Origin: Achromobacter aegrifaciens
GTDB lineage: Bacteria; Pseudomonadota; Gammaproteobacteria; Burkholderiales; Burkholderiaceae_B
Assembly: GCF_902859735.1 (NCBI RefSeq)
Contig: NZ_CADIJY010000001.1
Location: 1,116,001 to 1,180,000, forward strand
DNA length: 64,000 nt
Direction of reading: 5' to 3'
In this document: one piece after another, positions 24,929 through 34,146 of the stretch
How the letters are laid out: each line of letters starts with the position of its first letter
Numbering within the stretch: the stretch's first letter is position 1
Notes under the pieces: model-generated
What the model was told of the DNA's origin: nothing
Seen by the model: the letters and a program-made list of their open reading frames with translations, nothing else
The model's database searches: none
Made by a program: the position numbers and the translations under genes

Positions 24929-25345
24929 TCAGCCGGCCGCTTCTTCCTGCAGGCGGCCCAGCACGAAGCCGTCGACCGCGCTGGTGCGGCCGCGCCACAG
25001 CGTGGGCTGTCCGGCGATGGGGGTGCCGTCGGCAGTGAAGAACAGGGCGTCGGCGAGATGGATGTAGTTCGGCAGCGGGTCAGCGGGTTGGGGCACGCGG
25101 AAGACGTCGCCCAGTTCCGTCAGCGAGGCATGCACGGCCTTGCGAGTGGCGTCGTCCACCTTGTCCAGGGATCCCGTGAAGCTGGCGGCGAAGCTGTCGA
25201 AGTACTCTGCCCCGGACACGATGGAACCCGACACCAGCATGCCGCCCATCTGCAGGGTGACGCCGATGCTCTCGATCTGGCTGCCGTTGTTCACCAGGTT
25301 GACGAGGAATTGCAGGAAGGCGTCGGCGTCGGGAACGTTGCTCAT
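24929..25345 (-). CDS. Small protein resembling gas-vesicle accessory GvpU
   Basis: The 138-residue acidic protein includes IGVTLQMGGMLVSGSIVSGAEYFDSFAASF (residues ~30-60), which from memory resembles the core of GvpU-type proteins (LxVxGxxVSGxxxSxxEYFD). No gas vesicle structural gene is present in this window, so any link to gas vesicles is doubtful here. The C-terminal part (NYIHLADALFFTADGTPI, TLWRGRTSAVDGFVLG) is beta-rich and suggests a compact fold. It is probably a stand-alone cytoplasmic protein. The start MSNVPDADAF is preferred to a longer form. Function unknown. Confidence 0.65.
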   Translation of the reverse strand: MSNVPDADAFLQFLVNLVNNGSQIESIGVTLQMGGMLVSGSIVSGAEYFDSFAASFTGSLDKVDDATRKAVHASLTELGDVFRVPQPADPLPNYIHLADALFFTADGTPIAGQPTLWRGRTSAVDGFVLGRLQEEAAG

Positions 25346-25444
25346 GGCGTGATTTCTGGAAATGTTTGGAAAGCAGCCAAGATACTCGAATCGCGGGCGA
25401 AATACACAGAATGGGATAGGCCGAAAAACAGCCAAATCCGACCG

Positions 25445-26428
25445 CTATCCGCGCGCTTTGGGAACTGCCATTTTTTCCAGGCTGCGCCCCAGCCGTTCGC
25501 TGGCCAGACGCAGGCGGTCCTGCAGCGCCGCAGGCGCCAGCACCTCGAATTCGACGTCCAGCGCCATCAGCCAATACACCAGCGCGTCCAGGCTGGGCAC
25601 GGCGCATTGCAGTACACAGCGTGCGTCGTCCAGCGCTTCGATCTGGCCGGCGCCCGGCGGGATGCGCGTGGCCATGACGGCGCGCGGCGCGTGCAGGACC
25701 ACGCGCGCGGGTTCCTGGTGCGGCGCCATGTTGACCGAGCGCGAGACATAGGCGCGCAGATCGCCGCCTTCGGGCGGAGGGCGCGGCGCGAAATGCGCGC
25801 CGACTTCCGGGGCGCCCGCGATGCGGTCGATACGGAAGGTGCGCCAGTCCTCGCGCGCGGGATCCCAGGCCACCAGGTACCAGCGGTATCCGGTATGCGC
25901 CAAGCCTTGCGGCTCCACCAGCCGGGTGCTTGCCCGGCCCTTGCCGTCCGCATAGTCGAAGCCGACCCGCAACTGGTCGCGGCAGGCGGCTGCCAGCGTG
26001 GCCAGCAGGGTGGCGTCGACGGCCGCGCCGTCGCGCGGGATCGGCACGATGGCCGATCGCAGCGCGTCGACCCGGTGGCGCAGGCGCTGCGGCATGACCT
26101 GCTCCAGCTTCACCAGCGCCCGCAGCGCGGTTTCCTCGATGCCGCCCACCGTGCCCGTGGCCGCCGTGCGCAGCGTGAGCGCCACGGCCAGCGCTTCATC
26201 GTCGTCCAACAACAGGGGTGGCAGCGCCTTTCCCGCGCGAAAGGCGTAGCCGCCGGCCACGCCGCTGCTGGCATGGACGGGGTAGCCCAGTTCGCGCAGC
26301 TTGTCGATGTCGCGCCGCAGGGTGCGGGGGTGGATCGCCAGCGTCGCGGCCAGTTCGATCCCGGCCCAATGGCGGCGGGTCTGCAGCAGCGACAGCAGGC
26401 GCAGGAGGCGGTTGCTGGAAGTAAGCAT
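25445..26428 (-). CDS. WYL-domain transcriptional regulator (YafY family)
   Basis: This 327-residue regulator has an N-terminal DeoR-like HTH (MLTSSNRLLRLLSLLQTRRHWAGIELAATLAIHPRTLRRDIDKLRELGYPV) and a wing AGGYAFRAG. The WYL domain lies at residues ~130-215, with the variant RWYLVAWDPAREDWRTFRIDRI motif. WYL domains bind ligands, often nucleic acid or nucleotides, and the family is common near stress and defence genes. Here its only obvious target is the divergent glutathione S-transferase gene, 118 bases away. That pairing (YafY-type regulator and divergent small enzyme) is common. Confidence 0.92.
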   Translation of the reverse strand: MLTSSNRLLRLLSLLQTRRHWAGIELAATLAIHPRTLRRDIDKLRELGYPVHASSGVAGGYAFRAGKALPPLLLDDDEALAVALTLRTAATGTVGGIEETALRALVKLEQVMPQRLRHRVDALRSAIVPIPRDGAAVDATLLATLAAACRDQLRVGFDYADGKGRASTRLVEPQGLAHTGYRWYLVAWDPAREDWRTFRIDRIAGAPEVGAHFAPRPPPEGGDLRAYVSRSVNMAPHQEPARVVLHAPRAVMATRIPPGAGQIEALDDARCVLQCAVPSLDALVYWLMALDVEFEVLAPAALQDRLRLASERLGRSLEKMAVPKARG

Positions 26429-26546
26429 GGCGGCACGATAGCGCGTATCGAGGGCGGAATCTGTCCTCAATAGATTCTACAGTGGCCCCCGTAGTCAGCG
26501 GCAGTGGCCGCGACGCACATCCCTTGATCGAATTGGAGATTTGCCC

Positions 26547-27152
26547 ATGTCTATCGTTTTCTATTGGCACCCCATGTCCAGCGCAACCCCGGTTGCCAGC
26601 GCGCTCGCTGAACTGCAAGTGCCGCATGAACGCATCAAGGTGGACATCAGGACGGGGGAACAGCATCGCCCCGAATTCCTGGCGCTCAATCCCAACGGGA
26701 AGGTCCCCACGCTGACAGTGGACGGCGCTCCCTTGTTCGAAACCTTGGCGATACAGCTATGGCTGGGAGAGCGCTACGGCGTGGAGCGCGGCCTGTGGCC
26801 TGCCGCCGGCACGCCCGAACGCCTGCTGGCGATGTCGTGGTGCGCCTGGTCCTATGTCAGCTACGGCGCGGCGGTGATGCGCCTGTATCTCGCCACGCAG
26901 GGCGCAGACGCGCCCGGCGGCGCCGAGGCGGAACGCGTATTGGATGACGTGGACGCGTTGCTGGCCGTGCTGGACGGCCATCTGTCGCGGCAGCCCTGGA
27001 TGTTGGGCGCGGCCTACTCATTGGCCGATCTGGTGGTCGGTTCGGTGGTCGGCTACAGCGCCTATCTGGGCGCCAGGGTGGCGTCGCATCCGCATGTGCG
27101 GGCATGGATGGACCGGGTCCAGGCCCGGCCCGCCATGCAGATCGACGCTTAG
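26547..27152 (+). CDS. Glutathione S-transferase
   Basis: The 201-residue protein has a thioredoxin-like N-terminal domain (MSIVFYWHPMSSATPVASALAEL, with the cis-Pro segment GKVPTL near residue 52 and the glutathione-binding LFETLAIQLWL motif following). An all-helical C-terminal domain contains LGAAYSLADLVVGSVVGY, the N-capping and Asp motif of GSTs. It would conjugate or reduce electrophiles with glutathione in the cytoplasm. The ATG at 26547 is chosen over an in-frame TTG because GGAG lies ahead at normal spacing. It is divergent from the WYL regulator, which probably controls it. Confidence 0.92.
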   Translation: MSIVFYWHPMSSATPVASALAELQVPHERIKVDIRTGEQHRPEFLALNPNGKVPTLTVDGAPLFETLAIQLWLGERYGVERGLWPAAGTPERLLAMSWCAWSYVSYGAAVMRLYLATQGADAPGGAEAERVLDDVDALLAVLDGHLSRQPWMLGAAYSLADLVVGSVVGYSAYLGARVASHPHVRAWMDRVQARPAMQIDA

Positions 27153-27175
27153 CGCGCGTGGGCGGGCGCCGCGGC

Positions 27176-28501
27176 TTACCAGCCCCAGCAGGTGCCGGTC
27201 GCGGGCTTGCCGCAGTTGCGGTAGTTCACGGCGAACCACAGCTTGCCTGCGCCCCGCGGACTGCCATCGTTCTTGGCGTCGTTGCGCGGCAGTTCTTCCA
27301 GGGTGTCGCGCGCCTTCTTGGTGGGCGAGCCGCTGGCGGCGTCGGGCGACAGCGCGATACGTCCCAGGCCGGCAGCGTCGCGGTCATCGAAGACGATGTC
27401 GGCGTCCTTCAATGCGCTCATCTTCAGGGAGGCGTCGCGCACCGCGGCGGCATAGCTGTCATTGGCGCCGGCAGGCGCCAGGCTCTTGTCGAGCGTGCTG
27501 ACAGCGAGGATCTGCGCCGGCGCGGCGGGCGCCATCATCTTGTACTGGTCCAGGCCCGGCAGCTGGCCGCCCGCGGCCTGGCGGCGCAGCCAGTCGCCCC
27601 ACAGGAACTCCGCGAACTCCGGCAGGTTGCCATTGCTGTAGGCGATGTCGCGGGTGAAGTACACCAGCGAGCGGTAGCGGTCCTCTTGCATGCCGCCAGC
27701 TTCCTGGGCGCTGGCCAGCCCCAGGCGGGCGGGCAACTGGTCCACGGTGATGGGTTGGTTCTGGCCGTCGCGCAGCCAGGCGCGGCGTTCGTCGACCATG
27801 CGCTGCCAGAACGCCGCCGCATTGGGCAGGGTGCTGTAGTTGGCGTCGACCTTGACCCAGACCGGCAGCTTGGGGCCGCCATCGGCGATTTCGCGCAGCG
27901 ACGAGAAGGTATGGTGGCCGTCGGTCAGATACAGGTTGCCGTCCCAGCCGACCACCACCGTCTTGAGGTTGGCCGCGTTGGTGCCCGGGGCGTTCTTGCA
28001 GGCATAGGTGGCCGGCTGGTCCAGGCGGGCGACGCGCGCCTCGGCGATGCTCTGGAATTCCTGCGCGCGCTCGGCGCCGCCCATGTCTTCGCAGTAGTCG
28101 TCGAACTTCTTGCCGACCGTGCGGTTCAGGTAGTCCAGCTGCAGTGCCGGCTTGTCCGCCCAGGTCGGGCGTTCGAAGTCCCCTTGCCATCGGCCGAGCT
28201 TGTAGTAGATCTGGTCGTAGCCGATGGCGGCCTGGGTGGGATGCAGTTCCTCGATGCGGACCTGGATGACGTCGCCCGGCTTGGCCTGCAGATAGGCCGT
28301 ATTGCGCGGCGGCTGGGATTCTGCGGGGGGCGTTTCTTCGACGGGAGGCGGCGCGACGGTGACGGGTTCGTCGTCATGGTCGTCGCCGCCGCCGTTGCAG
28401 GCTGCGAGGGCCAGCGGCAGCAAAGCCGCGGCCAACGCATGCAACAAACGTTGCCGGCGGGCGGGAAAAGCGCGACGCGCGGGAAGAGAGGTAGAGGGCA
28501 T
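27176..28501 (-). CDS. Secreted lipoprotein with ParB/Srx-like domain
   Basis: This 441-residue protein has a lipoprotein signal (LLPLALAACNGGG, lipobox Cys at residue ~35) followed by an acidic Pro-rich linker. The core contains VQVRIEELHPTQAAIGYDQIYYKL (residues ~79-105) and YLTDGHHTFSSLREI (near residue 190). The GHHTF motif with an adjacent Asp matches the catalytic-type G-x-H-R/T segment of ParB-like (sulfiredoxin-fold) proteins. ParB domains are normally cytosolic CTPases, but this fold also occurs in exported proteins of unknown role. The C-terminus has a Cys pair (YRNCGKPATGTC). The end abuts the GST gene. Function unknown. Confidence 0.8.
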   Translation of the reverse strand: MPSTSLPARRAFPARRQRLLHALAAALLPLALAACNGGGDDHDDEPVTVAPPPVEETPPAESQPPRNTAYLQAKPGDVIQVRIEELHPTQAAIGYDQIYYKLGRWQGDFERPTWADKPALQLDYLNRTVGKKFDDYCEDMGGAERAQEFQSIAEARVARLDQPATYACKNAPGTNAANLKTVVVGWDGNLYLTDGHHTFSSLREIADGGPKLPVWVKVDANYSTLPNAAAFWQRMVDERRAWLRDGQNQPITVDQLPARLGLASAQEAGGMQEDRYRSLVYFTRDIAYSNGNLPEFAEFLWGDWLRRQAAGGQLPGLDQYKMMAPAAPAQILAVSTLDKSLAPAGANDSYAAAVRDASLKMSALKDADIVFDDRDAAGLGRIALSPDAASGSPTKKARDTLEELPRNDAKNDGSPRGAGKLWFAVNYRNCGKPATGTCWGW

Positions 28502-28536
28502 GGTCCGTTTCAGGATCTGGTTTCAAAGATAGCCGA

Positions 28537-28920
28537 TCATGAGGGACGCGTGTTTCCTGCAGATTGCACCGGAACGGGTTGCCACGCATGCAGCCTGTCC
28601 ATCAGGCCGCGCACGACGGTGGCCTGACGGCGGATTCTGGCGGCTGCGGCGGCGGACAGGCCTTCTGCCAGTTCTTCTTCCAGCGCCTCGAAGTGCGAGG
28701 CTGGCGCGCGCATCTGCAGGGCCAGCAGCGCGCCCTGTATGCGGTGCAGCATCTGGGCGGTGGCAAGGGCGTCGGGTTTCTCGGCGGCTTGCTCCAGCGC
28801 ATCGAGATCCTGGGTCATGGTGTCCTTGACCAGTTGCCGGTGATCCGGCGCCAGCGCGGCGTATACCGCGAGCGTACCCGCGGCGGGGAAAGCAGAAGTA
28901 TGGGGGAGCGGTTTGTGCAT
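28537..28920 (-). CDS. Stand-alone HPt phosphotransfer protein
   Basis: The 127-residue helical protein carries an HPt motif, MLHRIQGALLAL (phospho-acceptor His near residue 64), in a four-helix bundle pattern; downstream helices include ASHFEALEEELAEG. HPt proteins relay phosphate between hybrid kinases and response regulators. The only response regulator in this window is the RcsB-like one 3.8 kb away, so these two may be parts of one relay; the kinase must be elsewhere. The ATG at 28920 has AGGAGG five bases upstream, which fixes the start. Confidence 0.82.
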   Translation of the reverse strand: MHKPLPHTSAFPAAGTLAVYAALAPDHRQLVKDTMTQDLDALEQAAEKPDALATAQMLHRIQGALLALQMRAPASHFEALEEELAEGLSAAAAARIRRQATVVRGLMDRLHAWQPVPVQSAGNTRPS

Positions 28921-28970
28921 GAGAGCCTCCTGGACGTACATGCGGATGACGTCAGGCTCTCGGGCGATAT

Positions 28971-29046
28971 TAAAGAAGCCCGATACCAGGGGGCTTCGAA
29001 TCGGACGGATTCGCCGACAGCGGAGCGGCCCCGCAGCCGCTCCGCT
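28971..29046 (-). terminator. Two hairpins downstream of the porin gene
   Basis: Nearer the stop codon is a perfect 11-base-pair stem (29019-29029 with 29036-29046, six-base loop, no T run). Farther on is a seven-base-pair stem (28975-28981 with 28991-28997) that reads TTTAAT after it on the minus strand. The second better fits an intrinsic terminator; the first may stabilise the mRNA end. Confidence 0.6.
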
Positions 29047-29053
29047 GACTTGC

Positions 29054-30160
29054 TTAGAACGTGTGGCGCACGCCGACGCCGGCGGCCGTGCTCTTCAGGC
29101 CGTCGATGAAGGCATAGTCCTTGCCGTACGAACCATAGGCGTACAGGTTGGTGCGCTTGGACAGGTCGTAGGTGTAGCCCACGCTCCAGACGTTCATGTT
29201 GGTGTCGCCGCCGGTCAGCTTGTCGTTGTTCGGCGACACGTGTTGCCACGACGCGAACAGGCTGCTTGCGCTGCCCAGGGGCAGAGTGGCGCCCAGCATG
29301 TAGGAGTTGGCCTTGAAGCCGTCCACGAAGCGGTTGGTGCCGAATTCATCGCTGAAGGGCGTGCCTGCCGGCAGGTCCTGGCCGACGAACCAGCCGTCGG
29401 TGGTGCGGCCGTAGGCGGCGGCGAGCTTCACGACCTCCAGGTCGTAGGACACGCCCAGCGCGTACTGGCGCGGCGTGGCGTCATGGTCGATGGAGCCGCG
29501 GTTGGAGCCGTTGAGCTGGTCGTAGGTCAGCGCGACGTTCAGCGGACCTTGCACGTAGCGCAGGCCGGCGGTGATGCCGCGGGTATTGTCGGCGGTGCGA
29601 AAACCCGTCTGGTCGGCGGTCGTGTCGTCCGCATTGAACGAGTAGCCGATGCCAAGTTCGAAGCCGTTCACCGAAGGCGTCTTGTACATCACCATGTTGT
29701 CCCAGCGCATGGTGTTGGCGGCGCTGAAACCCAGGCCCATGTTGGACTGGGTGTAGCTGGTGTAGAAGGGGTCGATGTCGGCAAGGTAGTTCGAGCCCAC
29801 CGTGGCCTGGCGGCCGAACTCCAGCGAGCCCCAGGCGTCGTTGGCCAGGCCGATGGTGGCCTGGCGGCCGAACAGGCGGCCGGACTGTCCGCGCTGGCCG
29901 TTGGCCGAGTCGAATCCGCTTTCCAGCTTGAACGTGGCGCGCAGGCCGTCGCCCAGATCTTCGGCGCCGCGCAGGCCCCAGCGCGAGCCGGCCTGGATGC
30001 CGTTGATCATGCCTATCTTGCTACCGTCGTATCCATCGCCTTTGATCTTGTTGTAGCCGATGCCGGTGTCGATGACACCATAGAGAGTTACCGACGATTC
30101 TGCCTGAGCAACGCCTGCAAAAGTCGTGAACATTGCGGCGGCGAGCAGCGTCTTTTTCAT
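29054..30160 (-). CDS. Outer-membrane porin (betaproteobacterial type)
   Basis: The 368-residue precursor begins with a standard signal peptide (MKKTLLAAAMFTTFAGVAQA) and mature start ESSVTLYGVIDTGIGYN, the signature of Bordetella/Neisseria-type trimeric porins. The sequence includes SRWGLRGAEDLGDGLRATFKLESGFD and the extracellular-loop region SGRLFGRQATIGLANDAWGSLEFGRQ. It ends in VGVRHTF, with the terminal Phe needed for BAM recognition. It forms a 16-strand diffusion channel for small anions. AGGAGTCC lies upstream of the ATG. It is probably one of several porin paralogues in the genome. Confidence 0.95.
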   Translation of the reverse strand: MKKTLLAAAMFTTFAGVAQAESSVTLYGVIDTGIGYNKIKGDGYDGSKIGMINGIQAGSRWGLRGAEDLGDGLRATFKLESGFDSANGQRGQSGRLFGRQATIGLANDAWGSLEFGRQATVGSNYLADIDPFYTSYTQSNMGLGFSAANTMRWDNMVMYKTPSVNGFELGIGYSFNADDTTADQTGFRTADNTRGITAGLRYVQGPLNVALTYDQLNGSNRGSIDHDATPRQYALGVSYDLEVVKLAAAYGRTTDGWFVGQDLPAGTPFSDEFGTNRFVDGFKANSYMLGATLPLGSASSLFASWQHVSPNNDKLTGGDTNMNVWSVGYTYDLSKRTNLYAYGSYGKDYAFIDGLKSTAAGVGVRHTF

Positions 30161-30273
30161 CCTTGGGGACTCCTGGTTGAGGGGTGGAAAAAACAAAAGG
30201 GAACAGCACGCGAGCATGTAGCTCAGCGCTGTTCCCAGCCCTCATTGTAGGACACCGGCCGCAGCCGGCGGAT

Positions 30274-31053
30274 TCAGCCCTTGCGGCGCGCGCGCTTTTC
30301 CTCGCGCACGAAGATGAAAACGCCGACCAGCACCATGGCTGCCAGGGCGTACCAGGTGATGGCGTAGCTCAGGTGATTGTTGGGGAAGTTCAGCACCGTC
30401 AGGCCGCCGACGGGAGCGGTGCGCCCGCTGCCGTCCTTGCCCGTCGCATCGGCGTCGATGAAGTAGGGGGCCACGTCGGTCAGGCCGCGCGCCGCAGCGA
30501 TGGCGGGCAGATCGCGCGAGTACCAGAGGTTGGTCGCCGGATCGTTGTTGCGCAGGAAACCATGAGGGGGCTCGCCCATGCGCAGCAGGCCGGTGACGGT
30601 GGCTTCTTCGGGCGTTTGTTGTATGGCCGACTTGCTTTTGCGCCATTCGGGCAGCACGAAGCCGCGGTTGACCAGCACCGTGCCGCCTTCGGGCAACTGC
30701 AGCGGAGTCATGACCCAGTAGCCGCTGCCCAGCTCGGTCGCGGCCTGCACCAGGGTCTGGCGGTCGTACAGGTAGGTGCCCTTGGCGGTGACGCGGCGGT
30801 ATTCGGCGTTGTCGGAAGTCAGCGCGGGCCATTCGGCCTGGGCCGGCGCCGGCGTGGGCGCCGCATGGGCGCGCTGTTCGACCTGCGCGATCAGGGTGCG
30901 TTTCCAGGCCAGCCGGTGCACCTGCCAGGTGCCCAGGGCGCAGAGGCCCGCAAAAATGGCAACAGCAAGCACCCCCAGGATGACCAGGGTAACTTTGCTG
31001 CGCGGATTACGGGAGGAGGTGTCGCGGGAAGTGGAGTCGTTTACTGCGGCCAT
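30274..31053 (-). CDS. SURF1-family protein
   Basis: This 259-residue membrane protein has two transmembrane helices (residues ~22-42 and ~230-248) flanking a periplasmic domain. Conserved blocks are ALGTWQVHRLAWKRTLI, GTVLVNRGFVLPEW and NNHLSYAITWYALAA. SURF1 helps insert heme into the catalytic subunit of heme-copper oxidases. Its ATG overlaps the cyoD stop by one base, so it is the last gene of the cyo operon and probably serves this oxidase. The heme O synthase gene cyoE, usual at this place in enterics, is absent. Confidence 0.93.
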   Translation of the reverse strand: MAAVNDSTSRDTSSRNPRSKVTLVILGVLAVAIFAGLCALGTWQVHRLAWKRTLIAQVEQRAHAAPTPAPAQAEWPALTSDNAEYRRVTAKGTYLYDRQTLVQAATELGSGYWVMTPLQLPEGGTVLVNRGFVLPEWRKSKSAIQQTPEEATVTGLLRMGEPPHGFLRNNDPATNLWYSRDLPAIAAARGLTDVAPYFIDADATGKDGSGRTAPVGGLTVLNFPNNHLSYAITWYALAAMVLVGVFIFVREEKRARRKG

Positions 31054-31457
31054 CAGGGCATTTTCCGCATGTCGTGTGTGGACATGGGCATCATATTGGA
31101 GTCGAGGTGGTACATGATCCAGATGGATCCGCTGAGCGTGATTACGACCAGCACCAGCGTGAATATTAACGCCAACATGTTCCAGCCGCTTTCGGACTTG
31201 GTGTCCATGTGCAGGAAGTAGATGATGTGGACCACGATCTGCACCGCGGCGAACGCCAGGATCACCAGCGCGGTGGTCCGGGACTGAGAGAAGACCTGGT
31301 TCATGACCAGCCAGAACGGGATGGCGGTCAGGATGGCCGCCAGCACGAAGCCGGTCATGTAGCTTTTGAAGGTGCCATGGGCGGCGCCGTCATCGTCGTC
31401 GTGGTGGTCGTGGCCGCCGTGGCCGTGATCGGCCGGATGATCCAGGTGCGCGGTCAT
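31053..31457 (-). CDS. cyoD: Cytochrome bo3 ubiquinol oxidase subunit IV
   Basis: The 134-residue membrane protein has a His/Asp-rich N-terminus (residues ~6-27) and three transmembrane helices (~33-52, 62-82 and 92-115). The segment FKSYMTGFVLAAILTAIPFW and HIIYFLHMDTKSESGWN are diagnostic of CyoD. It is an accessory subunit that stabilises the oxidase and assists copper or heme assembly. It overlaps cyoC by four bases and the SURF1 gene by one. The His-rich N-terminus is longer than in E. coli and might bind metal; this is inference. Confidence 0.95.
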   Translation of the reverse strand: MTAHLDHPADHGHGGHDHHDDDDGAAHGTFKSYMTGFVLAAILTAIPFWLVMNQVFSQSRTTALVILAFAAVQIVVHIIYFLHMDTKSESGWNMLALIFTLVLVVITLSGSIWIMYHLDSNMMPMSTHDMRKMP

Positions 31458-32095
31458 GGCAGCACTCCCATCAGGTACACGAAGGTGAAGACGCCCACCC
31501 AGATCAGGTCCAGGAAGTGCCAGAACATGGACAGGCACATCAGGCGGCGGCGGTTTTCGGGGATCAAGCCGTGCATCTGGACCTGGATCATCATCGTCAC
31601 CAGCCACACGATGCCGAAGGTGACGTGCAGCCCGTGGGTGCCGACCAGGGTGAAGAAGGACGACAGGAAGGCGCTGCGCTGCGGGCCGGCGCCCTGGTGG
31701 ATCAGGTGCGCGAATTCGTACAGTTCCAGCGACAGAAAGCCCAGCCCCAGGATGCCGGTCACGGCCAGCCAGAGCTGGGTGGCGCCGACGCGGTTGCGCC
31801 GCATTTCCAGCATCGCGAAACCGTAGGTGATGGAAGACAGCAGCAGCAGCGCGGTATTCACCGCTACCAGCGGCAGGTCGAACAGGTCCGCGCCGGAAGG
31901 GCCAGCCGCATAGTTGCGTCCCAGCACGCCATAGGTGGCGAACAGGCAGGCGAAGATGAGGCAATCGCTCATCAGGTAGACCCAGAACCCGAGCAGGGTC
32001 CCGTTCTTGGGGTGGTGTTCGCCCGGGACGTGGAACATGGGCTCCGCGGGCGGCGCGGCGCCGCCGGGCAGGTTGGGGGCCAGGGTATCAGACAT
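31454..32095 (-). CDS. cyoC: Cytochrome bo3 ubiquinol oxidase subunit III
   Basis: The 213-residue protein is a five-helix membrane subunit. Typical features are [23 protein letters not shown] (residues ~31-53), [14 protein letters not shown] and [14 protein letters not shown] (the conserved HGLH segment). It is part of the quinol-oxidising, proton-pumping terminal oxidase. It overlaps cyoB by eight bases and cyoD by four, consistent with translational coupling in the order A-B-C-D. Confidence 0.96.
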   Translation of the reverse strand: MSDTLAPNLPGGAAPPAEPMFHVPGEHHPKNGTLLGFWVYLMSDCLIFACLFATYGVLGRNYAAGPSGADLFDLPLVAVNTALLLLSSITYGFAMLEMRRNRVGATQLWLAVTGILGLGFLSLELYEFAHLIHQGAGPQRSAFLSSFFTLVGTHGLHVTFGIVWLVTMMIQVQMHGLIPENRRRLMCLSMFWHFLDLIWVGVFTFVYLMGVLP

Positions 32096-34091
32096 TTTTC
32101 GCTAGCAACCTTGTGCGGGCGTCTTCGGCGCGCACGACCTCTTCGGCCGGCACGTAGTAGTCGCGCTTGTAGTTGAAGGTGTGAATGATGGACACCAGGA
32201 TCAGCGCCGCGAACGACAGCACGGCCAGCGGCCACATATGCCAGATCAAGGCGAAACCCATCACCACGCTGATACCCGCCAGGACGATGCCCGCCCAGGT
32301 GTTCTTGGGCATGTGGATGGGAATGAAGCCCTGCTGCGGCCGCAGGTAGCCGTGCTGCTTCATCTGCCACCAGGCGTCCTGGTCATGCACGCGCGGCGTG
32401 AAGGCGAAGTTGTAGTTGGGCGGCGGCGACGAGGTCGACCATTCCAGCGTGCGGCCGTCCCAGGGGTCGCCGGTGTCGTCGCGCAGCGACTCGCGGCGGC
32501 GATAGCTGACCACCAGCTGGATCAGGAAGCTGGCGATGCCGCAGGCTATCAGCAGCGCGCCGAAGGCCGCCACCTGGAACCAGATCTGCAGGGACATGTC
32601 CTCGAAGTGATTCACGCGCCGTGTCACGCCCATCAGCCCCAGCACATACAGCGGCATGAAGGCGACGTAGAAGCCCACCAGCCAGAACCAGAACGAGCAC
32701 TTGCCCCAGAACGGATCGAGCTTGTAGCCAAAGGCCTTGGGAAACCAGTACGTGATGCCGGCCATCAATCCGAACAGCACGCCGCCGATGATCACGTTGT
32801 GGAAGTGCGCGATCAGGAACAGGCTGTTGTGCAGGACGAAGTCGGCGGGCGGCACGGCGAGCAGCACGCCCGTCATGCCGCCGATCACGAAGGTCACCAT
32901 GAACCCCAGGGTCCACAGCATGGGGACCTCGAAGCGGATGCGGCCGTGGTACATCGTGAACAGCCAGTTGAAGATCTTGGCGCCGGTGGGGATCGAGATG
33001 ATCATGGTGGTGATCCCGAAGAACGAGTTCACGCTTGCCCCTGATCCCATGGTGAAGAAGTGGTGCAGCCACACCAGGTACGACAGCACCGTGATCACGA
33101 CCGTGGCGTACACCATGGACGCATAGCCGAAGAGGCGCTTGCGGCAGAAGGTGGAGACCACTTCGGAGAAGATGCCGAAGGCCGGCAGGATCAGGATGTA
33201 GACCTCGGGATGGCCCCAGATCCAGATCAGGTTCACGTACATCATGGCGTTGCCGCCGAAGTCCGCCGTGAAGAAGTTGGTGCCCACGTAGCGGTCCATG
33301 GACAGCAGCGCCAGCACCGCGGTCAGCACCGGGAAAGCCGCCACGATCAGCACATTGGTGCACAGCGCGGTCCAGGTGAAGATGGGCATGCGCATCATGG
33401 TCATGCCCGGCGCGCGCATCTTGACGATGGTGACCAGCAGGTTGACGCCGGAAAGCAGTGTGCCTACCCCCGCTATCTGCAGGGCCCATATGTAGTAATC
33501 GACGCCCACGTCGGGGCTCTGGAGGATCCCCGATAATGGCGGATACGCCAGCCAGCCGGTACGCGCGAATTCACCGACGAACAGCGACATCATGACCAGG
33601 ATGACGCCGCCCGTGGTCATCCAGAAGCTGAAGTTGTTCAGGAACGGAAAGGCCACGTCGCGCGCGCCGATCTGCAAGGGCACGATGTAGTTCATCAGGC
33701 CCGTGACCAGCGGCATGGCAACGAAGAAGATCATGATCACGCCGTGCGCGGTGAAGATCTGGTCGTAGTGGTGCGGCGGCAGGTAGCCCATGGAATCGCC
33801 GAACGCCACCGCCTGTTGCAGGCGCATCATGATGGCGTCGGCGAAGCCGCGCAGCAGCATCACGATGCCCAGGATGACGTACATGATGCCGATCTTCTTG
33901 TGGTCGATGCTGGTGAACCACTCGCGCCACAGATAGCCCCATTTGCCGAAGTAGGTGATGGCGCCCACCACCGCGATGCCGCCGATGGCGACCGCGATGA
34001 AGGTGAAGAGCAGGATCGGTTCGTGGTAGGGAATGGCTTCCCAGGTCAACTTACCGAAGATCAGCTTGGTGAGGTCTGGTTGATCAGGCAT
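32088..34091 (-). CDS. cyoB: Cytochrome bo3 ubiquinol oxidase subunit I
   Basis: This 667-residue catalytic subunit holds low-spin heme b, heme o3 and CuB. CuB and heme ligands are visible: [10 protein letters not shown] (His and cross-linked Tyr, residues ~282-291), [10 protein letters not shown] (paired His near residue 335) and LIAHFHNVI (His pair near residue 420). The K- and D-channel segments, such as [16 protein letters not shown], are present. It has about 15 transmembrane helices, as in E. coli. It reduces oxygen to water and pumps protons. A 55-base gap separates it from cyoA, with no visible terminator. Confidence 0.97.
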   Translation of the reverse strand: MPDQPDLTKLIFGKLTWEAIPYHEPILLFTFIAVAIGGIAVVGAITYFGKWGYLWREWFTSIDHKKIGIMYVILGIVMLLRGFADAIMMRLQQAVAFGDSMGYLPPHHYDQIFTAHGVIMIFFVAMPLVTGLMNYIVPLQIGARDVAFPFLNNFSFWMTTGGVILVMMSLFVGEFARTGWLAYPPLSGILQSPDVGVDYYIWALQIAGVGTLLSGVNLLVTIVKMRAPGMTMMRMPIFTWTALCTNVLIVAAFPVLTAVLALLSMDRYVGTNFFTADFGGNAMMYVNLIWIWGHPEVYILILPAFGIFSEVVSTFCRKRLFGYASMVYATVVITVLSYLVWLHHFFTMGSGASVNSFFGITTMIISIPTGAKIFNWLFTMYHGRIRFEVPMLWTLGFMVTFVIGGMTGVLLAVPPADFVLHNSLFLIAHFHNVIIGGVLFGLMAGITYWFPKAFGYKLDPFWGKCSFWFWLVGFYVAFMPLYVLGLMGVTRRVNHFEDMSLQIWFQVAAFGALLIACGIASFLIQLVVSYRRRESLRDDTGDPWDGRTLEWSTSSPPPNYNFAFTPRVHDQDAWWQMKQHGYLRPQQGFIPIHMPKNTWAGIVLAGISVVMGFALIWHMWPLAVLSFAALILVSIIHTFNYKRDYYVPAEEVVRAEDARTRLLAKNV

Positions 34092-34146
34092 CTCGATTCC
34101 AGCAAAAAGACCGCAATTTCACGAAGCCCCGTGCGCCAGCGATCCG

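Noticed and set aside
28913-30250. A 445-codon plus-strand frame opposite the porin gene
   Set aside because: The porin on the minus strand has signal peptide, ribosome binding site and terminal Phe; the opposite frame is a shadow.
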